Source: an uncultured Luminiphilus sp.
GTDB taxonomy: Bacteria; Pseudomonadota; Gammaproteobacteria; Pseudomonadales; Halieaceae
Direction of reading: 5' to 3'
Length of the DNA stretch: 64,000 nucleotides
NCBI GenBank assembly: GCA_943840615.1
Contig: CALSVI010000008.1
Span: 1 to 64,000, forward strand
The notes under the pieces are model-generated. The model did no database searches. It had not been told where the DNA came from and worked only from the letters and a program-made list of their open reading frames with translations. Below, one piece after another: positions 7,799 through 15,251 of this stretch. The first letter of the stretch is position 1, and every line of letters begins with the position of its first letter. A program made the position numbers and the translations under genes.

Positions 7799-10129
7799 AT
7801 GACAAAAAGTCGGCTCGGAGAGTGGTTGGGAAGAGGCCTTTATCTAGGACTTATTTCTGCTAGTGCCAGCGCTAGCACCGGTGTGTTTGCGCAGGGCGCT
7901 TTGGAAGAAGTGGTGGTTTCTGCTACGCGTCGGGCAGAGAGTATTCAAGATGTTCCGATTTCCGTTGCTGCGGTGAGCGGCGACACGATTCAGGATCTTG
8001 GCATTATGGATATGGAACAGCTGTCATTGCTGATTCCAAACTTTGAAATTAACAGCGCTTCTATTCTGCCAAACCTTTATATCCGTGGGCTGGGCTCGGG
8101 TGCTAGCCACTCGATCGAGCAGTCTGTTGGCCGCTTTGTTGATGACGTCTACATCGGCCGCGCCGCGATTAATCTCCATGGGTTTATGGATCTCGCTGGT
8201 GTGGAAGTGTTACGGGGGCCTCAGGGCACTTTGTTTGGGAAAAACACCGTAGCGGGGGCCTTGATAATGCATACCGCTAAGCCGACTTCCGAATTTGAAG
8301 CAGGCTTTACGGCATCTGCCAGTACTTATGAAACGACGGGTGGCAACAACGACGTCGAGGGCTACATCTCAGGGCCTCTAACCGATAATCTTGGAGCGCG
8401 CCTTGCTGTTCGCTACCGCGACGCCGACGGGTTCTATGAGAACAGACTGGTTGGCCCTGGCGGACCTAACCGTGACGAGAGCATGTTTAGGCTGAGTTTT
8501 GCCTGGACGCCCACAGATCGAACACGAGTAGACCTAAAACTCGAGCACGCCGAGTTTGATGAAGACGGCGCAGATACCGCCGAATGGAATGATGCTGGCG
8601 GCCCGCCATTGTTTGTTTATCAAACACATTCGCCCGATTTCACTCCGGAATTAGATTGGATCTACGACGTTGATTGTACTGATGTGGTCGCTAATCGCGA
8701 TACGACAGGAGATGGCGCGGCAGACACCGCGTTTAATACGGGATCATTTTGTCCAAGTCGAGATCAGGAGAGCCAGAACATAACGCTGCGGGTAGAGCAT
8801 GACTTTGAAGCGGGCACTTTGACTTCCGTCACGGCGTTTCAGACCTATGATTACCAGCACAATTTCTTGGGCCTTGATATGGGTCTAGCTAGTGGCTTTC
8901 GGGCTCGAAGAAACGAAGACTACGAGGGATTCACTCAGGAATTTCGATTTGCCTCGACACCCACCGATACCATGGACTACATCCTTGGCGCGTATTTTGA
9001 AGATTCGGAGCTGAAGCGGTTCCAGAATTCGAGCCTTAATCTGTCCACGGTGTTTCTTGATCCCGGTGGTTTATACATGGATCGGTACGAGCCGTGGAAT
9101 CAGGATACCCAAACCGTTGCGGGCTTTGGCCAGGTTCGTTGGCAGGTTTCTAACGACATCTCGCTTATCCTCGGCGGTCGCTACGCCCGCGAAGAAAAGG
9201 ATTTTGCGTTCGAGCGCTACTTTGCCGAGTACCAGACCAACAACCGCCTAGATATTCCAGGAGGCCCTGGGGGCCCTCCCTTGGTTGCCTCGGATAGTCG
9301 CAGCGAGAGCAAGTTTACAGGTGCTGTGACGCTGCAGTGGGACGTCAGTGATAGCGCGATGCTCTATGCGAACTACTCACAAGGGCATAAGACCGGTGGC
9401 TTCAGTGATCGAATCGAGGGGCCTGAAGCAAATTTTGAGTATGACGATGAAAACGTGGACTCTTTTGAAGTCGGGGCGAAGGCCTCGCTACTTGATGGGG
9501 CTCTGGCGCTGAACGTAGCACTTTACCGAATAGATATTGAGGGGCTGCAGCTTTCCACGCAGATACCGGGTGAGATACCCGCATTTTCGGTTTCAAATGC
9601 CGCGGATTCCACCAGTCAGGGTATCGAATTTGACTCGACATGGGCCCTCAACAGCGTATGGACTCTGGGGGCGAACTTTGCCTACACCGACGCCGAGTAC
9701 GACTCTTTCCCCGGTGCAGAGTGTTATCCAGGTACTCCAGTGGTTCCAGACGCTGAGACTGGGACCTGTAACCTAGCCGGTTTGCCACTCATTTTCGCAC
9801 CTGAGGTGAAAGCTGCGCTGTTCGCGGATTTTCAGGTTGATGATGCCTTTGCGGGGTGGGGTGTCGGGGGGCGACTCGATATTTCTTACTCCGACGACTT
9901 TTACACTGACATCTCTTACCAAGATAACGTACTAACCGAGTCGTTCACGCTCTATAACGCCGTGCTGCGCTTGGTTTCTCCTTCCGAGAACTGGACCGTC
10001 TCCCTCATAGGAAAGAATCTTAGCAACGAGGATTATTGCGCATGGTGCATTCCCTCGGGTCCTAACATCCTAGCGGCCATGAACCCTCCCAGAGAGATTG
10101 CTATTCAGGTCCGAGCTAGATTCGACTGA
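7799..10129 (+). CDS. TonB-dependent outer-membrane receptor
   Basis: The 776-residue protein has a signal peptide ending near FAQG, a TonB-box-like stretch EEVVVSATRRAESIQDVP, a plug domain with VEVLRGPQGTLFGKNTVAGA, and a long beta-barrel with SEVGAK-like repeats (DSFEVGAKASLLDGALALNV) typical of the family. It ends ...IQVRARFD, with Asp after the usual terminal Phe. It heads a run of GST, GST, SDR, ALDH and peroxiredoxin genes on the same strand, with a 40-bp gap to the first. Co-transcription suggests that it imports the substrate these enzymes process. Receptors of this subclass in marine gammaproteobacteria often take up non-siderophore substrates, but the ligand here is unknown. Confidence 0.93.
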   Translation: MTKSRLGEWLGRGLYLGLISASASASTGVFAQGALEEVVVSATRRAESIQDVPISVAAVSGDTIQDLGIMDMEQLSLLIPNFEINSASILPNLYIRGLGSGASHSIEQSVGRFVDDVYIGRAAINLHGFMDLAGVEVLRGPQGTLFGKNTVAGALIMHTAKPTSEFEAGFTASASTYETTGGNNDVEGYISGPLTDNLGARLAVRYRDADGFYENRLVGPGGPNRDESMFRLSFAWTPTDRTRVDLKLEHAEFDEDGADTAEWNDAGGPPLFVYQTHSPDFTPELDWIYDVDCTDVVANRDTTGDGAADTAFNTGSFCPSRDQESQNITLRVEHDFEAGTLTSVTAFQTYDYQHNFLGLDMGLASGFRARRNEDYEGFTQEFRFASTPTDTMDYILGAYFEDSELKRFQNSSLNLSTVFLDPGGLYMDRYEPWNQDTQTVAGFGQVRWQVSNDISLILGGRYAREEKDFAFERYFAEYQTNNRLDIPGGPGGPPLVASDSRSESKFTGAVTLQWDVSDSAMLYANYSQGHKTGGFSDRIEGPEANFEYDDENVDSFEVGAKASLLDGALALNVALYRIDIEGLQLSTQIPGEIPAFSVSNAADSTSQGIEFDSTWALNSVWTLGANFAYTDAEYDSFPGAECYPGTPVVPDAETGTCNLAGLPLIFAPEVKAALFADFQVDDAFAGWGVGGRLDISYSDDFYTDISYQDNVLTESFTLYNAVLRLVSPSENWTVSLIGKNLSNEDYCAWCIPSGPNILAAMNPPREIAIQVRARFD

Positions 10130-10169
10130 GTCACGTCTGATTTTTCTTAATGCCGGTAAGGATTAACTG

Positions 10170-10946
10170 ATGCCTGTTATTGTGCCAACCAATGAGGAGG
10201 TCCTGAGTTACGCGGGCCTCCATCTTTTCCACAGTGGTGTTTCGAACTGCTCCATGCGTGTCCGCATGGTGCTTGAGGAGAAAGGCCTCGAGTGGGAGAG
10301 CCACCACCTCAATATTCTCAAGAAGGAACACATAACGCCTGAATACTTCGGCATCAATCCTGCCGGGCTGGTTCCAACATTGGTTAATGATGGCGTGGTT
10401 ATCATCGAATCTGATGACATTATCGACCATCTCGATGATGCCTTTCCTGAGCCTCCTCTGAAACCTTCAGATCCTCAGCAGCGGGAACAGATGTACTTCT
10501 GGCTTCGCAAGGCTGTCGAGATCCATGTCAAAGCTATCAAGACCTTCATCTATGACAGAAGGGTCGGTAAGAATATGGCTCAGAATCTTGAGGAAGAGGA
10601 GAAGTACCGCAGTCTGCAGACGAATCGGGAGCTTTTGGAGTTCCATCGCCGCAGCACTACTACCGGTTTCTCCGCGGACGAGGTGAGTGCAGCAGAGGCA
10701 ATCATCGATGACTGCTTTCAAACGCTGGATAGGGGTCTGGCAGAGAGTGAATGGATTGCTGGGGACGCCTTTTCTCTGGCGGACGTAGCGTGGCTGCCGC
10801 TGCAGTTTACGCTCGATCTGCTGGCAGGTTACTCATTTGACTCGTACGACAATATTGCCAAATGGGTCAAGCGTATCGAATCACGGCCCAGTTTCCAGAA
10901 GTCAGTAGTCGATTGGTTCCCACCTGAAATGCTGAGGAGTAAATAG
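10170..10946 (+). CDS. Glutathione S-transferase family protein with S-x-C active-site motif
   Basis: A 258-residue two-domain GST. The thioredoxin-like N domain has HSGVSNCSMRVRMVLEEKG, with Ser25 and Cys27 in the S-x-C-S-M context seen in tetrachlorohydroquinone dehalogenase PcpC. The glutathione-binding GLVPTLVNDG and ES (here IIESDDII) follow near residues 70-90. The helical C domain carries the N-capping signature FSLADVAWLPL near residue 207. A catalytic Cys rather than Tyr or Ser suggests reductive dehalogenation, deglutathionylation or ether cleavage rather than simple conjugation. Its stop shares one base with the next GST start (TAGTG), so the two are translationally coupled and may work in sequence, for example conjugation then glutathione removal. 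Confidence 0.88.
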   Translation: MPVIVPTNEEVLSYAGLHLFHSGVSNCSMRVRMVLEEKGLEWESHHLNILKKEHITPEYFGINPAGLVPTLVNDGVVIIESDDIIDHLDDAFPEPPLKPSDPQQREQMYFWLRKAVEIHVKAIKTFIYDRRVGKNMAQNLEEEEKYRSLQTNRELLEFHRRSTTTGFSADEVSAAEAIIDDCFQTLDRGLAESEWIAGDAFSLADVAWLPLQFTLDLLAGYSFDSYDNIAKWVKRIESRPSFQKSVVDWFPPEMLRSK

Positions 10947-11752
10947 TGCTGGAGCTTTATCATCACGGATCATCTGTGTGTGCCGCTAAGGTGCGGTTTG
11001 CGCTGGCTGAAAAGGGGGTTGGGGTCGATCAATCTCACTACATCGATATTCTTGCCGGCGAGCAGTTCACTGATGAGTATCGGGCCATCAACCCTAAAGC
11101 GGTGGTGCCATCGCTGGTTCATGACGGCAAGATTCTGAATGAGTCCACGGTAATATGTGAATATATTGACGACGAATTCTCCGGGCCAGATCTGATTCCA
11201 TCTGATGCCTATGGTCGCGCACAGATGCGCATGTGGACCAAGGCTGTCGATGAGCAGCTCCATCCTGCCTGTGGCGAGCTCACCTTCGTTTGCTGCCATC
11301 GCCATATTGTTCTCCGTTTGCCGCGCGAGAAGCTGGAAGAGTTTCTAGAAAGCACCCCGGATCAGTCTGTCACCTCGAAGTGGAAGGCGCGTAAACAGGA
11401 AATCGTTCGCGAGGGTTTCAGTGCGCCCGGCATAGGCGACACCATTGGGTTGTATTACGACTATCTGGTGAAGATGAACGAAGTGTTGTTACAACAAAAA
11501 TGGCTAGCCGGAGATGGCTTTTCGCTTGCCGATATCGGCTTGGCCCCCTACGTGAATCGTCTCGATATGCTAAGCATGCCAGGCATGTGGTCCGGACGCT
11601 TGCTAGGGGTTGAGCGCTGGTTCTCTGCCATCAAGGCTCGGCCTCGTTTCAAGGAGGTATTTCTCGACTGGTGTCCTGAAAAACTCACGGATGACCTTAA
11701 AGAATTTGGCACGCAGAGCTGGCCTGAAGTGAAAACAATCATCGGACTATAG
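10946..11752 (+). CDS. Glutathione S-transferase family protein, beta-etherase (LigF)-like
   Basis: The 268-residue protein (GTG start overlapping the previous stop) has HHGSSVCAAKVRFALAEKG with Ser10 and Cys12 in an S-x-C pattern, then VVPSLVHDG and NESTVICEYIDDEF. The stretch from ESTVICEY through PSDAYGRAQMRMWTKAVDE closely resembles LigF, the glutathione-dependent beta-aryl-etherase of sphingomonads. The C domain is longer than in standard GSTs, with an insert around residues 115-165, also as in LigF. FSLADIGLAPY marks the C-domain cap. I infer glutathione-dependent cleavage of an aromatic ether or related bond. Assignment rests on recalled motif similarity, so another GST subclass is possible. 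Confidence 0.85.
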   Translation: MLELYHHGSSVCAAKVRFALAEKGVGVDQSHYIDILAGEQFTDEYRAINPKAVVPSLVHDGKILNESTVICEYIDDEFSGPDLIPSDAYGRAQMRMWTKAVDEQLHPACGELTFVCCHRHIVLRLPREKLEEFLESTPDQSVTSKWKARKQEIVREGFSAPGIGDTIGLYYDYLVKMNEVLLQQKWLAGDGFSLADIGLAPYVNRLDMLSMPGMWSGRLLGVERWFSAIKARPRFKEVFLDWCPEKLTDDLKEFGTQSWPEVKTIIGL

Positions 11753-11771
11753 AGATAAGGACTATTCAATT

Positions 11772-12527
11772 ATGGATAGACTGAAGGATAAAGTTGCCGT
11801 AGTGACCGGCGCTGCTCAGGGAATCGGAGCGGCCTATGCGAAAGGGCTGGCATCACAGGGCGCACTTGTCGTCGTATGTGATCTTGCCGATACCTCATCA
11901 GTAGTTGATGAGATCAACGGAGAGGGCGGTTCAGCGATGGGTGTCAGCGCTGATGTCACTGACGACGACTCACTGAAAAACCTAGTAGCCGAGGTTGAGG
12001 GGCACTTTGGGCCCATCGAAATTTTGATCAACAACGCTGCGATCTTTGCATCCATCCAATTTAAACCGTTTACTGAGCTAAGTAACGAAGAGTGGGATGC
12101 GGTAATGAGGGTGAACGCACGTGGGCCGTTTCAGGCCACCAAGGCGATGCTTCCCAGTATGCAGAAGAACGGCCGTGGCAAGATCATTAACATCTCATCT
12201 GGCACGTTCCTGCGAGGGGCGCCTATGTTCTGCCATTACGTGGCCTCTAAAGGTGCTGTGGTGGGCCAAACACGAGCCCTATCGCGAGAGCTCGCGGCCA
12301 GTAACGTCTATGTGAACTGTATTATGGTCGGACTCACGGAGAGTGAAGGCGTGGCGGAGAGTAAGCAATATGATATGGCGCGCTCGGCGAATCAGAATAT
12401 GCGTGCGTTCCAGCGCGATATGATGCCGGACGATCTGCTGGGAACTGTCTACTTTCTTGCCAGTGAAGACAGCGATTTTATTTCTGGTCAGTGCATCAAT
12501 GTGGATGGTGGCGCGCTGAACTACTGA
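11772..12527 (+). CDS. Short-chain dehydrogenase/reductase
   Basis: A classical 251-residue SDR: cofactor motif TGAAQGIG near residues 12-19, DVTDDDS near residue 60, NNAA near 88, catalytic Ser (INISSG) and HYVASK giving the Tyr-x3-Lys pair, and a C-terminal DFISGQCINVDGGALNY. CDLAD after the second strand suggests NAD(H) preference because of the acidic residue. It sits between two GST genes and an aldehyde dehydrogenase, in the position LigD/LigL-type alcohol dehydrogenases hold in lignin-ether pathways. Oxidation of a side-chain alcohol to ketone before GST attack, or of a released alcohol, is inferred. Confidence 0.92.
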   Translation: MDRLKDKVAVVTGAAQGIGAAYAKGLASQGALVVVCDLADTSSVVDEINGEGGSAMGVSADVTDDDSLKNLVAEVEGHFGPIEILINNAAIFASIQFKPFTELSNEEWDAVMRVNARGPFQATKAMLPSMQKNGRGKIINISSGTFLRGAPMFCHYVASKGAVVGQTRALSRELAASNVYVNCIMVGLTESEGVAESKQYDMARSANQNMRAFQRDMMPDDLLGTVYFLASEDSDFISGQCINVDGGALNY

Positions 12528-12552
12528 ATCAGTCAGCAGTGGAGCTCAGAGC

Positions 12553-13995
12553 GTGACGACAGACGATCAGCAAGCCCTAGGACACTGGATCAACGGTGAG
12601 CATTGTACCTCGGCCGGAGGTGCGACTTTTACCGTATTCAATCCCAGCGATGACAGCCCATTTTCGGTGGTGGCCGAGGGATCAGCGGTAGAGATGGATC
12701 TTGCGGTCCAGGCTGCTCATGACGCCTTTCAGACATACCGACATACGTCGGTGAACGAGCGAGAACGCTGGCTGGCTAATGCGGCCGCAATGCTGGAGGA
12801 GCGAAAAGCAGAATTTGTCGATTTGTTGATAGACGAAGCGGGTTCCGCTATTTCCAAGGCGCAATTTGAAACGGGCAAAGCGGTGAGCTTTATTCGTGCT
12901 GCCATTGGCATGGTAAGACAGGTAAGCGGCAAGACGTTGCCCAGTGATTATCCGGGCCGGATTAGCCTGACCTGGCGTGAGCCCCGCGGTGTGGTTGCTG
13001 TCATTACGCCCTTCAATGTTCCGCTCATCAAAGCGAGTCGCCTTTGTGCCAACGCGCTGGCAACGGGTAGTACTGTGGTAATGCTCCCTTCGGAGCACAC
13101 GCCGGTGATCGCACTTAAGTTTGCGGAATTACTCTCAGAGGCTGGTTTCCCTGACGGTGCAGTCAATGTTGTAGCGGGCGACGGCTACACGATCGGCGAC
13201 TCCCTGGTGACCCACCCGCTGGTGAGGTCAGTAACCTTTACTGGTTCTACAGTAGTGGGGAAACACATCCAGCAGTTGTGTGCACGCGATAACAAGCATG
13301 TGACGCTGGAGCTGGGCGGCAAGAATCCTCTGGTGATTTTGAACGACGCAACGCTATCAGATGCCGTGCAAGGCGCGGTGCGCGGTATGTTTATGCATCA
13401 GGGGCAGGCCTGCATCAGTTCAAGTCGGATCTATGTGCAGAAGGGCATATACCCTGAGTTTATCAAAGCGTACACAGGCGCCGTGTCCAAGCTGGGTGTG
13501 GGTGATCTGCGTGACCCCGCGACGATTATTGGGCCGATTATCAGCGATCGGCAGCGCGAACGGATCAAGCGGCACATCAGGGATGCGCAGGACAAAGGTG
13601 CGAATATCGTGGTCGGTGGAGACTGGGAGGGCAATCGCTGCCACCCTACGGTTTTAACCAATGTGACAGAGGACATGGAATGTCACGCAGAAGAGACTTT
13701 TGGTCCTGTGGTCAGTGTCTATCAGGTCGAAGATTTGGATGAAGGTCTCGTCGCGGCCAATAACTCTCGCTACGGATTGAGTTCCGCGATTTATACGAAT
13801 GACTTTAATAGCGCGCTGCGCTACGCGCGCGCTATTGAGTCGGGCATGGTCCATGTGAATGGGCCCTCTGTGACTGATGAAGCTCATGTGCCTTTCGGGG
13901 GTGTTGGTGACAGCGGCTTTGGGCGAGAGGGTACGGAAGCCGATATCGACGCACTCACGGAGCTGAAGTGGGTAACTATGCAGACGAAGACTTAG
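12553..13995 (+). CDS. NAD(P)-dependent aldehyde dehydrogenase
   Basis: The 480-residue ALDH (GTG start) resembles the vanillin/benzaldehyde dehydrogenase branch: VVAVITPFNVPLIK for the cofactor fold near residue 155, FTGSTVVGK, the general-base ELGGKNPLVIL near 256, nucleophile GQACISSSRI near 289-299, and EETFGPVVSVY. The C-terminus HVPFGGVGDSGFGREG is normal. It is the fourth enzyme gene after the TonB receptor, 25 bp after the SDR stop and 9 bp before the next start, so it is clearly part of the operon. An aromatic aldehyde such as vanillin or syringaldehyde would be a sensible substrate, because acids derived from these feed the gallate/protocatechuate pathway at the left end. The substrate is inferred. 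Confidence 0.92.
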   Translation: MTTDDQQALGHWINGEHCTSAGGATFTVFNPSDDSPFSVVAEGSAVEMDLAVQAAHDAFQTYRHTSVNERERWLANAAAMLEERKAEFVDLLIDEAGSAISKAQFETGKAVSFIRAAIGMVRQVSGKTLPSDYPGRISLTWREPRGVVAVITPFNVPLIKASRLCANALATGSTVVMLPSEHTPVIALKFAELLSEAGFPDGAVNVVAGDGYTIGDSLVTHPLVRSVTFTGSTVVGKHIQQLCARDNKHVTLELGGKNPLVILNDATLSDAVQGAVRGMFMHQGQACISSSRIYVQKGIYPEFIKAYTGAVSKLGVGDLRDPATIIGPIISDRQRERIKRHIRDAQDKGANIVVGGDWEGNRCHPTVLTNVTEDMECHAEETFGPVVSVYQVEDLDEGLVAANNSRYGLSSAIYTNDFNSALRYARAIESGMVHVNGPSVTDEAHVPFGGVGDSGFGREGTEADIDALTELKWVTMQTKT

Positions 13996-14004
13996 GTTAC
14001 ACGC

Positions 14005-14529
14005 ATGGAGACCTGGCGCCGTACCGGAGGTGAAATTCCTGAATTCGAGGTCAACCTGCTTGCTGGCGGAGTATGGCGCAGTCGAGAGGTGGTGGCAGCA
14101 GGGCGCTTTACCTTACTGAACGTTTATCGCGGTAAGTGGTGTCACCAGTGCGCACGTCACCTGAAGGAATTGGACCTACTGGTTCCCGAGTTTGCGAATC
14201 GCGGTGTAGCCGTGGTGGCTGTAAGTGCTGACACCCAGGAGCGCGCGTTAGAATTTTACAAAAAACTAGGTCTCCAAAGTCTTCGGGTGGGCTACGAAAT
14301 GCCGATCGATAAAGCGCGAGAGCTCGGGGTGTTTGTGTCCTCAAAAGCGAAAGAAGAAGAGATGCCTCTTTTTTGTGAGCCTGCGCATTTTCTGATCGGT
14401 ACTAATCACAAGGTCTTCGCGTCGTGGATTTCCTCTTGTGCATTCGCCCGAGCCAAGCCTCAGGGCATCCTAGAATATGTGGACTTTATCGGCGATAAGG
14501 TGAATAAGGTCCCTCGGGGCTCTGCTTGA
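14005..14529 (+). CDS. Peroxiredoxin-like (AhpC/TSA family) thioredoxin-fold protein
   Basis: This 174-residue thioredoxin-fold protein contains VYRGKWCHQCARHLKEL near residue 48, a C-x-x-C motif placed where AhpC/TSA peroxiredoxins carry the peroxidatic Cys, followed by VAVVAVSADTQERALEF. It matches the peroxiredoxin-like group 2 pattern more than classical AhpC, and has no signal peptide. As last gene of the run, 9 bp after the ALDH, it may reduce peroxides or mixed disulfides formed during glutathione-dependent catabolism. This role is inferred. A thiol-disulfide reductase function is an equal possibility because of the two-Cys motif. Confidence 0.8.
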   Translation: METWRRTGGEIPEFEVNLLAGGVWRSREVVAAGRFTLLNVYRGKWCHQCARHLKELDLLVPEFANRGVAVVAVSADTQERALEFYKKLGLQSLRVGYEMPIDKARELGVFVSSKAKEEEMPLFCEPAHFLIGTNHKVFASWISSCAFARAKPQGILEYVDFIGDKVNKVPRGSA

Positions 14530-14636
14530 GGCCGTTGGCACGACGGGTGACTAGCATGACCGCAGATAGCCTCGAATGGACGGAGCGCCCATGTAGCGCA
14601 GGCTCTGTGAAAAAGAATTTGACGCTCTTCTCCGCG

Positions 14637-14969
14637 TCAGGCTTCTGTTTTAACTACTTTGCACCGCAGTTCGGGCAGCGTCTCAACTCTTGAGTCATCG
14701 CAGTAAAAGATTGCGTCGATCTGGTGATTCTCACATAAAGCCGGAAGCTCTGAAGGGTAGCGGAGCTGCGCATGTCCGAGCTGGCTGCGGTGACTCCATG
14801 GTTCCTCGTCAATGAAGAACAGCACGTCGTATTCGCCCTCGCTCTGTAGGCGGTTATAAAGTTTGTACTCCGGTGGTTCAGCACCCAAGATAATGGCGCG
14901 CCGGGGCTTGTATCTGTGACCCGCCAGCACGCTTAAAACCCGTCCAATCTGCTTCATTGGCTCCCCCAA
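14637..14969 (-). CDS. Conserved hypothetical protein with nucleotide-binding-like fold
   Basis: A 110-residue frame reads PRRAIILGAEPPEYKLYNRL, then YDVLFFIDEEPWSHRSQLG and LRYPSELPALCENHQIDAIFY. The pattern of strand, glycine loop, helix and FIDE strand resembles the small Rossmann-like domain found at the front of FlaA1/PglD-type sugar-modifying proteins, but there is no catalytic domain. It is isolated between two plus-strand operons, with its own intergenic spaces on both sides. An internal Met at residue 5 is an alternative start. I do not know its function. Confidence 0.6.
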   Translation of the reverse strand: MGEPMKQIGRVLSVLAGHRYKPRRAIILGAEPPEYKLYNRLQSEGEYDVLFFIDEEPWSHRSQLGHAQLRYPSELPALCENHQIDAIFYCDDSRVETLPELRCKVVKTEA

Positions 14970-15251
14970 TCGGTTGTAAACCGTCGTCCAAGCAGCATGT
15001 CAGCGTTGAAATTATGCGCTCTTGTCTGAAATAGAACGTTCACGATTCGAGAATAGTGAGGGCTCGTGGAAGGATATTATCAACAATATGCCTAACAATT
15101 AGAGTCGTCCTGAGACTTGGCTAAACCTTTAGAAGCGAGACCTCAATCCGTTCTCTACTGATTGGAATGTTCCACGGTAGGGGATCAGGCGGGCACAACT
15201 TTTCGGCGAAAACTAAAGGCATACAGTATAAGTATAAAAGGAGTCGGAGAT

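Noticed and set aside
14620-14639. Short hairpin TGACGC...GCGTCA as terminator between the peroxiredoxin-like gene and the hypothetical gene
   Set aside because: Only six base pairs with an eight-base loop and without a clear T-run on either side; too weak to call.
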